A stretch of DNA of 64,000 bases, from assembly GCA_002150995.1 (NCBI GenBank), contig MDHJ01000001.1:2356001-2420000 (forward strand), in the 5' to 3' direction. The translations under genes were made by a program, and so were the position numbers. This DNA is from Clavibacter michiganensis. Its GTDB lineage: Bacteria > Actinomycetota > Actinomycetes > Actinomycetales > Microbacteriaceae. Shown here piece by piece: positions 36,850 through 45,600 of the stretch; positions within the stretch are counted from its first letter, which is position 1; every line of letters begins with the position of its first letter. A model generated the notes under the pieces. The model had not been told where the DNA came from, did no database searches, and saw only the letters and a list, made by a program, of their open reading frames with translations.

Positions 36850-37875
36850 TCAGCGCACCGCGGGTGCGGCGCTGCTGGATCGGGGGACGAAGTCGGCCTG
36901 CACCTCGATGCGCCGCGGCGCGGCGGGGATGCGGCCCTGCATGCGCGCGAGGACGAGCTCGACGCTGTGCCGTGCGAGCATGTCGATGGGCTGGCGGACT
37001 ACGCTGAGCGGCGGGGCGACGAGCTCGCTCCACGGGTTGTCGTCGAACACGACGACGGAGCGCGTCTCGGGGATCCGGACGCCCAGCTGCTGCAGCCGGC
37101 GGACGGCGCTGCTCACCTGGGCGGTGTTGGCGACGACGAGCGCCGTCGGCGGATCGGGGAGGGCGAGCAGGGCGGCGACCGCGTCGCCGCCTAGGTCGCC
37201 GCGGAACGGAACGTCGCGGACGAGCGCTACGTCGTCCGCCAACCCGGCGGCGGAGAGCGAGGCACGGTAGCCCGCGATGCGCGCATGGCCCGTCGAGGTC
37301 TCCGCCGGGCCGGAGATGATCGCGATGCGGGTGTGCCCGAGCCCCACCAGATGGTCGGTCGCCCGGGCCGCCGACGCGTCGTTCTGGATGCTCACGACGT
37401 CGATGTCGTCGAGCCCGTCGAGGGTGCGGTCGACGAAGACGACGTCGACGCCCGCCTGCCGGAGACGCGACCACTTGTCGACGTTGTCGCCTGCGGGAGT
37501 GGCGATGACGCCGCCCACGGACCGGTCGAGGAGGCTCGTGAGCGACTCCCCCTCGATGTGCGGATCCTCCTGCGTGGTCATCAGGAGGACCTGGGCACCG
37601 CGGGCCCGTGCCTCCCACACGATGCGGTCGGCGAGGCGGGCGAAGAACGGGTTCGTGAGGTCGGGGAGCACCAGGCCGATGGCGAGGGCCTGACCCTGGC
37701 TGAGCTCCCGGGCCGCGGCCCGCGGCCGGAAGTCGAGCTCGGCGATGGCCTCCACCACACGGCGCCTGGTGTCGACCGCGACGGGACCCGATCCGTCGTT
37801 GAGCACTCGCGAGACGACCGAGACCGAGACCCCGGCGACCCGCGCGACGTCGCGGATCGTTGCCGCCTTCCTCAT
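36850..37875 (-). CDS. LacI-family regulator of the CUT2 sugar operon
   Basis: This 341-residue repressor has helix-turn-helix TIRDVARVAGVSVSVVSRVL (residues 6-25), the hinge ARELSQGQALAIGLVLPD and a sugar-binding domain with PDLTNPFFARLADRIVWEARARGAQVL. GGGAGGG is ideally placed before ATG 37875. The gene is divergent from the CUT2 operon. The near-palindrome TGGTACCGGTTCCA at 37965-37978, placed straight after the -10 box of that operon, is its likely operator and lies only 90 bases from this start, so autoregulation is also possible. Confidence 0.92.
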   Translation of the reverse strand: MRKAATIRDVARVAGVSVSVVSRVLNDGSGPVAVDTRRRVVEAIAELDFRPRAAARELSQGQALAIGLVLPDLTNPFFARLADRIVWEARARGAQVLLMTTQEDPHIEGESLTSLLDRSVGGVIATPAGDNVDKWSRLRQAGVDVVFVDRTLDGLDDIDVVSIQNDASAARATDHLVGLGHTRIAIISGPAETSTGHARIAGYRASLSAAGLADDVALVRDVPFRGDLGGDAVAALLALPDPPTALVVANTAQVSSAVRRLQQLGVRIPETRSVVVFDDNPWSELVAPPLSVVRQPIDMLARHSVELVLARMQGRIPAAPRRIEVQADFVPRSSSAAPAVR

Positions 37876-37933
37876 GTGCCCTCCCCGTCGATGCGCTCAT
37901 CCGGCCGCGCAGCGTCGCGCGGCCAAGTCGCCG

Positions 37934-37978
37934 TTGACACAGTCTAGGCCCGGTGGTACAAAACTGGTACCGGTTCCA
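37934..37978 (+). promoter_or_regulatory. Promoter and LacI-type operator of the CUT2 operon
   Basis: TTGACA (37934-37939) and TACAAA (37957-37962) with a 17-base spacer form the best consensus promoter in the window. TGGTACCGGTTCCA at 37965-37978 is a palindrome in 12 of 14 positions centred on CG, the usual shape of LacI-family operators, and covers the expected transcription start. Bound LacI protein would shut off the downstream operon. Confidence 0.75.
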
Positions 37979-38082
37979 CCGGCACCCAGAAGCACGATCC
38001 GCATCGAACACCGCACGCGACGACGACGTCCCCCGCCTCCGGCGGCCGACGACCCGCGCCTGCCCCGGACCCGGAGGTCACC

Positions 38083-39420
38083 GTGAACCTGCACACCCTG
38101 CTCGACGCTCGCGAACGCGAGGGCCGCCCCATCCGCATCGGCCTCATCGGCGCCGGGCGCTATGGCACCATGTACCTCGCGCAGGCCCGCAACATCCCCG
38201 GCGTGCACGTCGTCGCCATCGCCGACATCAACACGGCCCGCGCTCGCGGCGCGTTCGAGCTGGTCGACTGGCCGGCCGACATGGTCGCGGCCGACATCCC
38301 CGAGGCGCTGGCGAACCGCACCACGACGATCGTCCCGGACGCCGACGCGCTCTTCGAGAGCGACATCGACGTGATCGTGGAGGCGACCGGAAACCCGATC
38401 GTGGGCGTGCACCACGCGCTGCGGGCGATCGAGACCGGCAAGCACATCATCATGGTGACGGTGGAGGCGGACGCCCTCGCCGGCCCCGCCCTCGCGAAGC
38501 GCGCCGAGGCCGCGGGCGTCGTCTACTCCATGGCCTACGGCGACCAGCCCGCGCTCATCATGGAGCTCGTCGACTGGGCCCGTACCAGCGGGTTCGACGT
38601 CGTCTGCGCCGGCAAGGGCGCCAAGTACCTCGAGCACTACCACCAGATGAATCCCGACAACGTCTGGGAGAACTGGGAGTTCAGCAAGGAGCTCACCGAC
38701 TCGGGCCAGCTCAATCCCTACATGCACACCTCGTTCCGGGACGGCACCAAGGCGGCCATCGAGATGGCCGCCGTCGCCAACGCCGCGGGCCTCGTGCCGT
38801 CGGATTCCGGGCTCACGTTCACACCCGGCGACGTCGAGCAGATCGCGACCATCAGCCGCCCGCGCGGCATCGGAGGCGCGCTCGACCACGAGGGCACCGT
38901 GGACGTCATGTCGAGCGTCGAGCGCGACGAGTCCCTCATCCCCCACAACACCCAGGAGGGCGTCTACGTCGTCGTCAAGGCGACGAACGCCTACGTCTCC
39001 ACGTGCTTCGACGAGTACCCCTGGCACCCCGACCCCACCAAGCAGTACGCCGCCCTCTACCGGCCCTACCACTACGTCGGGCTCGAGCTCAACATCTCCA
39101 TCGCCAACGCCGCGCTCCGGGGCATCTCGACCGGCCACCCCGAGGGCTTCTACGGCGACGTCGTCGCGACGGCGAAGAAGGACCTGAGGGCCGGGGAGTT
39201 CCTCGACGGCGAGGGCGGCTTCACCGTCTACGGGAAGCTCGTCTCCGCCCGGCACTCCGTCGCCACCGGCGCACTCCCCGTCGCCCTCGCCCACCACGTC
39301 GAGCTGACGCGCGACATCGCCCAGGGCGAGACCGTGGGCTGGGACGACGTCATCATCGACGAGTCGCTCGCCGAGGCCCTCGAGCTCCGGCGCGAGACCG
39401 AGGCGCTGCTCGGCGCCTGA
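38083..39420 (+). CDS. NAD(P)-dependent oxidoreductase with SAF domain (COG4091-like)
   Basis: This 445-residue protein has an N-terminal homoserine-dehydrogenase-like Rossmann domain (IRIGLIGAGRYGTMYLAQAR, residues 17-36; DVIVEATGNPIVG) and a C-terminal SAF-type domain (ALPVALAHHVELTRDIAQGE). Such proteins are often mislabelled as homoserine dehydrogenase or FlgA. Some relatives act in catabolism of branched or short sugar acids. It is the first gene of the CUT2 operon, suggesting a catabolic step on the imported compound, possibly an oxidoisomerisation. The reaction itself cannot be read from sequence. Confidence 0.78.
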   Translation: MNLHTLLDAREREGRPIRIGLIGAGRYGTMYLAQARNIPGVHVVAIADINTARARGAFELVDWPADMVAADIPEALANRTTTIVPDADALFESDIDVIVEATGNPIVGVHHALRAIETGKHIIMVTVEADALAGPALAKRAEAAGVVYSMAYGDQPALIMELVDWARTSGFDVVCAGKGAKYLEHYHQMNPDNVWENWEFSKELTDSGQLNPYMHTSFRDGTKAAIEMAAVANAAGLVPSDSGLTFTPGDVEQIATISRPRGIGGALDHEGTVDVMSSVERDESLIPHNTQEGVYVVVKATNAYVSTCFDEYPWHPDPTKQYAALYRPYHYVGLELNISIANAALRGISTGHPEGFYGDVVATAKKDLRAGEFLDGEGGFTVYGKLVSARHSVATGALPVALAHHVELTRDIAQGETVGWDDVIIDESLAEALELRRETEALLGA

Positions 39421-39432
39421 CCTCCGGGCCGC

Positions 39433-39463
39433 ATCCTCCCCCTCCCTCCTCTCCCTCCTCCCC
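39433..39463 (+). other. Polypyrimidine tract in intergenic spacer
   Basis: A run of almost only C and T, about thirty bases long, lies between the first and second operon genes. A shorter C/T-rich run precedes the ATPase gene at about 40610-40640. No ribosome site or stem-loop is associated, and its meaning is unclear. Confidence 0.35.
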
Positions 39464-39530
39464 GTGGCCTCCCGGCCCCGGGAGCCCGAACCCCATCCCC
39501 CACCGCCCTTCACCGTCGAAAGGTCCCACC

Positions 39531-40598
39531 ATGAAGCTCCCCTCCCGACCCGCGAGGCTCACCCTCGCCGGCCTCGCCTCGATCGCCCTCCTCGCCGGAT
39601 GCACGGCCTCGCCCGACGGCGACGCCCCGGCCGGCGGCGCCACCGGATCCGGCACCGACATCGCGTCGCTCGTCGACGCGAGCGCCAAGTCCACCGTCGA
39701 CGAGGTGAAGTCCTCGCTCGGCGAGCCCACCGCGCCGGACGGCACGAAGCTCTGCTACATCACGCGCACGCTGTCCAACGAGTTCTGGGGCTACGAGCGC
39801 GACGGATTCGAGAACGAGGCGAAGCGGCTGGGCGTCGACTACCAGACCTTCGACGTGACCGACGAGTCGTCCATCACGGAGCAGCTGGACAAGGCCAAGA
39901 GCGCCCTCAACCAGGGCTGCTCGGCGATCCTCGCGTCGCCGATCTCCGCCACGGGACTCGATTCGGTGTTCCAGTCGGCGCTGGCGGCGGGGATCCCGGC
40001 GATCGTCCTCAACGACGCTAAGACGGAGCTCCCGGGCGTCGTCTACGTCGGTCCGGACGCGACCACGATCGGCGGCACCGCAGCCGACTACATCGCCGAG
40101 GAGCTGCCCGACGGCGGCAAGGTCGCGATGATCGAGGGCGACCCCGGCTCCTCCAACGCCATCAACCGCGGCGAGGGGTTCACGTCCCGCCTGGCCGACC
40201 ACCCGCAGCTCGAGCTCGTCGCCTCGCAGACGGCCTCATGGGACCAGACGAAGGCGCAGGAGATCGCGACCACGATGCTCACGGCCAACCCGGACATCAA
40301 GGCGTTCTACTCGCAGAACGACGGCATGGCCCTCGGCGTGCAGGCCGCGATCGACGCCAAGGGGCTCACGGGCGACGTGATCCTCGTGGGCACCGACGGC
40401 ATCCCCCAGGCGAAGAAGCAGATCGAGGCGGGCGGCTTCACCGCGACCGTGAGCGAGCTGCCCACCACGGAGGGCGCCACCGGCGTCGACGTGGCGCTGT
40501 GGCTCCTGGCGGGCGAGGAGGTCCCGGCCTGGGTCGACGTGCCCGCGTTCATCATCGACAGCACCAACGTCGCCGACTACCCCACCGGGATGCCGTGA
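39531..40598 (+). CDS. Ribose-type (CUT2) ABC transporter substrate-binding lipoprotein
   Basis: This 355-residue periplasmic-binding-protein of the RbsB family has a lipoprotein signal peptide with lipobox LAGC (Cys24). The mature part shows LCYITRTLSNEFWGYERDGF, the typical first strand and helix; GCSAILASPISATGLDSVF; and KAFYSQNDGMALGVQAAIDAKG, the RbsB second-lobe motif. It delivers a monosaccharide or similar small polar ligand to the ATPase and permease that follow. A 60-residue polar linker after the lipobox is longer than in RbsB. Confidence 0.92.
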   Translation: MKLPSRPARLTLAGLASIALLAGCTASPDGDAPAGGATGSGTDIASLVDASAKSTVDEVKSSLGEPTAPDGTKLCYITRTLSNEFWGYERDGFENEAKRLGVDYQTFDVTDESSITEQLDKAKSALNQGCSAILASPISATGLDSVFQSALAAGIPAIVLNDAKTELPGVVYVGPDATTIGGTAADYIAEELPDGGKVAMIEGDPGSSNAINRGEGFTSRLADHPQLELVASQTASWDQTKAQEIATTMLTANPDIKAFYSQNDGMALGVQAAIDAKGLTGDVILVGTDGIPQAKKQIEAGGFTATVSELPTTEGATGVDVALWLLAGEEVPAWVDVPAFIIDSTNVADYPTGMP

Positions 40599-40657
40599 TC
40601 CGCTCCCCGCGGCGCGTCCCCTCCCCCTCCATCGCCCCCTCACGGAAAGAGCCCCCC

Positions 40658-42160
40658 ATGGCCGGTCCCCTGCTCGAGGTCCGCGGCATCGCCAAGTCCT
40701 TCCCCGGCGTCCGCGCCCTCGAGGACGTGAGCTTCACACTCGCCCGCGGCGAGATCACGACCCTCGCCGGCGAGAACGGCGCCGGGAAGAGCACGCTGCT
40801 CAACATCCTCGGCGGTGCGCTCCGGCCGGATCGCGGATCGATCACGATCGACGGGGTCCGACGGATGGAGTACACGTCCCGGAGGGCCCTTGCGGAGGGC
40901 GTGCGCATCGCGCACCAGGAGCCGGCCATCGTCCCCCAGCTCACCGTCATGCAGAACCTGCTCCTCGGGCGGACGCGACGCGAGCGCGCGTCCGCCCAGG
41001 CCGACATCGACCGGGCGCTGCAGGACGTCGAGCTCATGGGGTTCCCGATGGAGGCGCGGACCCCCGTCTCGCGCCTCAGCCCCGCTCAACGGCACGCGCT
41101 CACCATCGCGCGGGCGTTCGCCTTCGACGCGCGGATCGTCGCGCTCGACGAGCCGACCACGAGCATGCTCGAGCACAACGTCGAGGGCGTGCTCACGCGT
41201 GTCCGGGAGATCGCCCATGGACGGGGGGTGGGGGTCATCTACGTCTCCCACAAGATGCTCGAGGTCATGAGCGTGTCCGACAACGTCGTCGTCCTCCGGG
41301 ACGGGCGCCCGGCCTACGACGCACCCATATCGGAGACCTCGTCCGAGGACATCGTGCGCCGGATGGTGGGACGGGAGCTGCTCTCCTTCTCCCGGCAGCA
41401 CCCGGTCGCGGCGGATGCGCCCGTGGTCTTCGAGGCGACCGGGGTCACGCACCCCTCGGGGGCCGGGCCCATGTCCCTGCGGGTGCGGCAGGGCGAGGTC
41501 GTCGGCATCGCCGGCCTGGTCGGCTCGGGGCGCACGGAGTTCCTGCGGGCGATCATCCGTGCGGACGCGGGCTCCGAGGGCCGCGTCCGCCTCGACGGTC
41601 GCGATGTGCGGATCCGCTCCCCGCGCGACAGCCGCGACGCGGGCATCGCCTTCATCCCGGAGGACCGCAAGCACCAGGGCCTCGTGCTCCAGACCACGGC
41701 GTTCGCCAACGTCGCGCTCACGGCCGACCGGCAGATGAACGGCCTCGGCCCGTTCGTCAGCACCCGCCGCCAGGTCGACACGGCCGAGGAGATGGGTCGG
41801 CGCATGTCGCTGCGCCCTGCTGACGTGCGCCTCACCGCCCGCCAGTTCTCCGGCGGCAACCAGCAGAAGATCGTCATCGCCAAGTGGATGTGGCTCGGCG
41901 CCCGCGTCTTCCTGTTCGACGAGCCCACCAAGGGCGTCGACGTCGGCGGGAAGGTCGAGATCTACGAGCTCATCGACCAGCTCGCCGCGGACGGCCACTG
42001 CGTCGTCGTGGTCTCGAGCGACCTGCCCGAGATCATCTCCATCAGCGACCGCGTCCTCACCGTGAGGGCGGGTCGCTTCGTCTCCGAGCACGTGGGGGAC
42101 GACATCAACGAGCACAGCATCGTGGCGAACGCCATGGGCGTCGCGGAAGGAACATCATGA
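40658..42160 (+). CDS. CUT2 sugar ABC transporter ATP-binding protein (RbsA/MglA-like)
   Basis: This 500-residue protein contains two fused ABC domains. The first has Walker A GENGAGKST, an unusual signature RLSPAQRHALTIARAF and Walker B IVALDEPT. The second has a degenerate Walker A (GLVGSGRTE, no Lys), a canonical FSGGNQQKIVIAKW and Walker B VFLFDEPTKGVDVG. One competent site per half-pair is normal for CUT2 transporters. GGAAAGAG stands before ATG 40658, and the permease ATG overlaps the stop codon. Confidence 0.93.
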   Translation: MAGPLLEVRGIAKSFPGVRALEDVSFTLARGEITTLAGENGAGKSTLLNILGGALRPDRGSITIDGVRRMEYTSRRALAEGVRIAHQEPAIVPQLTVMQNLLLGRTRRERASAQADIDRALQDVELMGFPMEARTPVSRLSPAQRHALTIARAFAFDARIVALDEPTTSMLEHNVEGVLTRVREIAHGRGVGVIYVSHKMLEVMSVSDNVVVLRDGRPAYDAPISETSSEDIVRRMVGRELLSFSRQHPVAADAPVVFEATGVTHPSGAGPMSLRVRQGEVVGIAGLVGSGRTEFLRAIIRADAGSEGRVRLDGRDVRIRSPRDSRDAGIAFIPEDRKHQGLVLQTTAFANVALTADRQMNGLGPFVSTRRQVDTAEEMGRRMSLRPADVRLTARQFSGGNQQKIVIAKWMWLGARVFLFDEPTKGVDVGGKVEIYELIDQLAADGHCVVVVSSDLPEIISISDRVLTVRAGRFVSEHVGDDINEHSIVANAMGVAEGTS

Positions 42161-43212
42161 CCCCGCCCGAGAACCGGAGCACCGTCTCCCGCCCGAAGCG
42201 GACGCTGAACCTGCAGGCGGTCGGCATCTACATCGCCGCCGTCGTGCTCTTCATCGTCCTCGGCGTGCTGAACCCGAACTTCCTCACCGTGGGGAACCTC
42301 CGCGACGTCGCGGTGTCGGCGAGCGTCAACGCCATCATCGGCATCGGCATCACCTTCGTCATCATCACGGGCGGCATCGACCTCGCGGTCGGCGCCATGG
42401 CGAGCTTCGTCGGGATCGTGAGCTCCGCGCTCATGGTCGGCAGCGGACTGCCGCCGGTGGTCGCCCTCGTCGCGGGCATCGCCCTCGGCGTGGCGGCGGG
42501 CGCGGTCAACGGCCTGCTCGTGACGAAGCTCAGCCTGCCGCCGTTCATCGCGACCCTGGGCACCATGAGCGTCTTCCAGGGAGGGGCGTACGTCGCGACC
42601 AACGGGAAGCCCGTCTACGACATCCCGCCGGAGTTCGTCCTGCTGCTCAACAGCTACGTCGGCGGAGTCCCGGTGGTGGTGATCGTCGTCGCGATCGTCG
42701 GCGTCGCCGCGTGGCTGCTGCTCCGCAAGACGGTCTTCGGGCAGAACGTGATCGCGGTGGGTGGGAGCGAGGAGACCGCCTGGCTCTCGGGGGTGCGCGT
42801 GCACCGGGTCAAGATCGCCGTCTACTGCATCTCGGGCGGCCTCTCGGGGCTCGCCGGCCTCGTGATCGTGGCGCGCATCAACGCCGCGCAGCCCGACGCT
42901 GGCAGTCCGTACCAGCTCACGGCCATCGCCGCCGCGGTCATCGGGGGCGCGAACCTCATGGGCGGCGAGGGCCGCATCGCGGGGACCCTGGTGGGCGCGC
43001 TGATCCTCGGCGCCCTGACCAACGGGCTCGTGCTGCTCAACGTGCCGAGCTTCTACGAGCAGATCGTCACAGGCTTCGTGGTGCTCATCGCCGTGACTCT
43101 CGACCAGGGCGGCAAGGGCTGGCCCATGCTCTCCCGGGCCAAGCGACGGCGGCAGCGCGAGGAGGAGGTCCGAGCGCCCGCCACCTCGTCGATGGCGGCG
43201 GTCGACCGATGA
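42157..43212 (+). CDS. CUT2 sugar ABC transporter permease (RbsC-like)
   Basis: This 351-residue permease has about eight to ten membrane helices. GITFVIITGGIDLAVGAMASFVG and LPPFIATLGTMSVFQG are signature stretches of RbsC-type permeases, and AAAVIGGANLMGGEGRIAGTLVGALILG is the conserved C-terminal region. As usual for CUT2 systems a homodimer would form the pore. The last 25 residues are a basic cytosolic tail. ATGA overlaps join it to the ATPase before and the dehydrogenase after. Confidence 0.93.
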   Translation: MTPPENRSTVSRPKRTLNLQAVGIYIAAVVLFIVLGVLNPNFLTVGNLRDVAVSASVNAIIGIGITFVIITGGIDLAVGAMASFVGIVSSALMVGSGLPPVVALVAGIALGVAAGAVNGLLVTKLSLPPFIATLGTMSVFQGGAYVATNGKPVYDIPPEFVLLLNSYVGGVPVVVIVVAIVGVAAWLLLRKTVFGQNVIAVGGSEETAWLSGVRVHRVKIAVYCISGGLSGLAGLVIVARINAAQPDAGSPYQLTAIAAAVIGGANLMGGEGRIAGTLVGALILGALTNGLVLLNVPSFYEQIVTGFVVLIAVTLDQGGKGWPMLSRAKRRRQREEEVRAPATSSMAAVDR

Positions 43213-44129
43213 CCGGCACCCTGGCCGGCCTCGATGGCGCCCGGGTCCTCGTGACCGGCGGGTCCGGGCTGATCGGCGTCCCGACGGTTCGGGCCCTCCA
43301 GTCCGCGGGCGCGGTCGTCACGGTCCTCGACCGGGTCGGATCCCGCGAGGGCTCCGCGGAGCGCACCTTCCTCGGCGACGTCACCGACACGGCCGCCGTC
43401 GCCGAGGCGGTCGCCGGCCAGGATGCGGTCGTGCACCTGGGCGGCTACGCCGGCCTCGGCATGGCCGACGCGGTCGAGACCTACCGGGTCAACGTCGTCG
43501 GGACGTTCGCCGTGCTCGAGCGGGCCGCGGCCGCCGGGGTCGCGAAGGTCGTCTGGGCCTCGAGCATCAACGCCTCCGGCTACCCTCTCGGCTCCCGGCG
43601 GGCCTGGCCCCCGGTGATCCCCTACGGCGAGGACGCGGAGCCGGCGATCTCGGACGAGTACTCCCTCTCGAAGGCCGCGAGCGAAGACGCCGCTCGCATG
43701 GCGCACGCCACCTGGGGCCTCGCGGTCACGGGCCTCCGCTTCCCGCTCGTGCGCGACATCGCCCTCGACGCAGGGATGCGCTTCGCCGCCCACGTGCGGG
43801 AAGCCGTGCGGACGGATCCGCGCCGCCAGGCCGCCGAGGGGTGGAGCTACCTCGACACGTCCGATGCTGCGCGCGCGGTCATCGCGGCCCTCCTGCACGA
43901 GACCCCGCCGGCCCCCGGCATCCTCGTCGCGGCGCCGCGCACCTACCTGTCCACGCCCACGCGCACCGCGCTGCGGCTCCACGCTCCGGACGTGCCCGTC
44001 GGACAGGTCTCGGGACGGGACGTCGGGCTCGACCTCACCCGCTCCCGCGAGCTCCTCGGCTTCTCCGCCCGCGTGATCCTCGACGACGTCGCACCCCACG
44101 CGCTCCTCGACCTGGAGGCGTCAGCATGA
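43209..44129 (+). CDS. NAD-dependent epimerase/dehydratase-family dehydrogenase (uronate dehydrogenase-like)
   Basis: This 306-residue extended short-chain dehydrogenase has the NAD motif VLVTGGSGLIG (residues 13-23), the acidic Asp in TVLDRVG, VVWASSINASGY for the catalytic Ser and YSLSKAASE for Tyr-x3-Lys. Overall it resembles uronate dehydrogenases, which oxidise the C1 hydroxyl of a sugar acid to a lactone. A lactonase-type amidohydrolase four genes on supports that reading. Sugar epimerase activity is the alternative. Confidence 0.8.
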   Translation: MTGTLAGLDGARVLVTGGSGLIGVPTVRALQSAGAVVTVLDRVGSREGSAERTFLGDVTDTAAVAEAVAGQDAVVHLGGYAGLGMADAVETYRVNVVGTFAVLERAAAAGVAKVVWASSINASGYPLGSRRAWPPVIPYGEDAEPAISDEYSLSKAASEDAARMAHATWGLAVTGLRFPLVRDIALDAGMRFAAHVREAVRTDPRRQAAEGWSYLDTSDAARAVIAALLHETPPAPGILVAAPRTYLSTPTRTALRLHAPDVPVGQVSGRDVGLDLTRSRELLGFSARVILDDVAPHALLDLEASA

Positions 44130-45052
44130 GCGTCTCCCTCCTGGGACTCGGCCCGATGGGCGCCCCGATGGCCGGCAACCTGCTCGACGGGCTGGGCGCG
44201 CTGACGGTGTGGAACCGCACGGCGTCCAGCGCCGACGAGCTGGCCGCCCGAGGCGCGACGATCGCGCGGACCCCGCGCGCCGCAGCCTCCGAGATCACGC
44301 TCACGGTGCTCCCCGACCTCGCCGAGGTCGAATCGGTCCTCGCGGGCGAGGAGGGCCTGCTGGCGGGATGGGTCGATGCCGGCATCGACGATCCTGTCCT
44401 CGTCGTCCACGGCACCGTGTCCGCGGTCGGCGTGGCCGCCCTCGCCGAGCGGCTGCGCTCCGACCACGGGGTCCGCGTGCTCGACGCGCCCCTGAGCGGC
44501 GGCACGGCCGGCGCCCGCGACGGCACGCTCAGCATCATGGTGGGCGGCGACCCCGACGACATGACCGCCGTGCTGCCCGTGCTGCGGCACCTGGGCGGCA
44601 CGATCCGGCACCTCGGCCCGAGCGGATCCGGGGCGCTGGCGAAGGCCTGCAACCAGGTGGTCGTCGCCGGCGTCGTGACGGTCGTGTCCGAGGCGATGCT
44701 CCTCGCACGGAGCGCCGGGCTCGACGCGTCCGTCGTCGTCGAGCTGCTGCAGGGCGGGCTCGCCCGGACCGCCGTGATGGAGCAGCGCGCGTCGAAGTGG
44801 ATCGACGAGGACTTCACCTCGAGCGGGAGCGCCCGGAACCAGCTGAAGGACCTCCGCTTCATCGCGGAGGCCGCCGATCGGGCCGGCGTGGCGCTCCCGA
44901 CGACGGCGACGGTCACCTGCCTCTTCGAGCGGATGGTCGACGACGGCCTCGGGGAGCTCGACCACACGGGTGTCTACCGGACCATCGCGGGCCTCAGCCG
45001 CCCGCCCCGCACCGGCCCTCTCACGCGCACCGATGCGGAGGCGGACCGGTGA
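44126..45052 (+). CDS. Beta-hydroxyacid dehydrogenase (3-hydroxyisobutyrate dehydrogenase family)
   Basis: This 308-residue enzyme has the N-terminal cofactor motif SLLGLGPMGAPMAGNLL, the substrate motif VLDAPLSGGTAGARDGTL and the catalytic Lys in GSGALAKACNQVVVAG. Family members oxidise the beta-hydroxyl of a carboxylic acid; relatives in sugar-acid operons act on threonate, glycerate or tartronate. It overlaps the genes on both sides by ATGA and GTGA, so it is made together with the kinase that follows and probably acts on the acid released by the lactonase. Confidence 0.87.
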   Translation: MSVSLLGLGPMGAPMAGNLLDGLGALTVWNRTASSADELAARGATIARTPRAAASEITLTVLPDLAEVESVLAGEEGLLAGWVDAGIDDPVLVVHGTVSAVGVAALAERLRSDHGVRVLDAPLSGGTAGARDGTLSIMVGGDPDDMTAVLPVLRHLGGTIRHLGPSGSGALAKACNQVVVAGVVTVVSEAMLLARSAGLDASVVVELLQGGLARTAVMEQRASKWIDEDFTSSGSARNQLKDLRFIAEAADRAGVALPTTATVTCLFERMVDDGLGELDHTGVYRTIAGLSRPPRTGPLTRTDAEADR

Positions 45053-45600
45053 CCGGGTCCGACGCCGCTCGCACGCGGGCGATCGTCGTGATGGGCGTGT
45101 CGGGTTGCGGCAAGACCACGGTCGCCGGCCTCCTCGCCGATGCGCTGGGCGGCCGGTTCCTCGACGCGGACGACCTCCACCCGGCCGCCAACGTGGCCAA
45201 GATGGCGCGCGGAGTGCCCCTCGACGACGCGGACCGCGCGCCCTGGCTGGAGCGCGTCGCCGAGGCGCTGGCCCTCGGCGGGCCCGGGACCACGACCGTC
45301 GTCGCCTGCTCCGCTCTCCGGCGCCGGTACCGCGACGCGTTGCGCGACGGGTCGGGCCTCGACCTCGAGCTCGTGCACCTGGCGGGCGGACCGGATCTCC
45401 TCGAACGGCGGATCACCTCGCGCACCGGGCACTTCATGCCACCCGGGCTCCTCGCATCGCAGCTCGCCGCGCTCGAGCCGCTCGACGACGACGAGCGCGG
45501 CGTCATGGTCGACGTCGCTCCCCCGCCCGCGGCCGTCGTGCGTGCCGCGCTCGCCGGCCTCGAGGCCCTGCCCCGACGAGAGGACCCGACCCGTGCCTGA
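45049..45600 (+). CDS. gntK: Gluconokinase-type carbohydrate kinase
   Basis: This 183-residue P-loop kinase has IVVMGVSGCGKTTVAGLLADAL at the N-terminus, then FLDADDLHPAANVAKMARG and PLDDADRAPWLERV, the GntK signature, and ACSALRRRYRDALR with the lid arginines. GntK phosphorylates D-gluconate at C6, but in this operon a different sugar acid is possible. The GTG start overlaps the dehydrogenase stop. The amidohydrolase gene starts inside its last codons. Confidence 0.88.
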   Translation: MTGSDAARTRAIVVMGVSGCGKTTVAGLLADALGGRFLDADDLHPAANVAKMARGVPLDDADRAPWLERVAEALALGGPGTTTVVACSALRRRYRDALRDGSGLDLELVHLAGGPDLLERRITSRTGHFMPPGLLASQLAALEPLDDDERGVMVDVAPPPAAVVRAALAGLEALPRREDPTRA

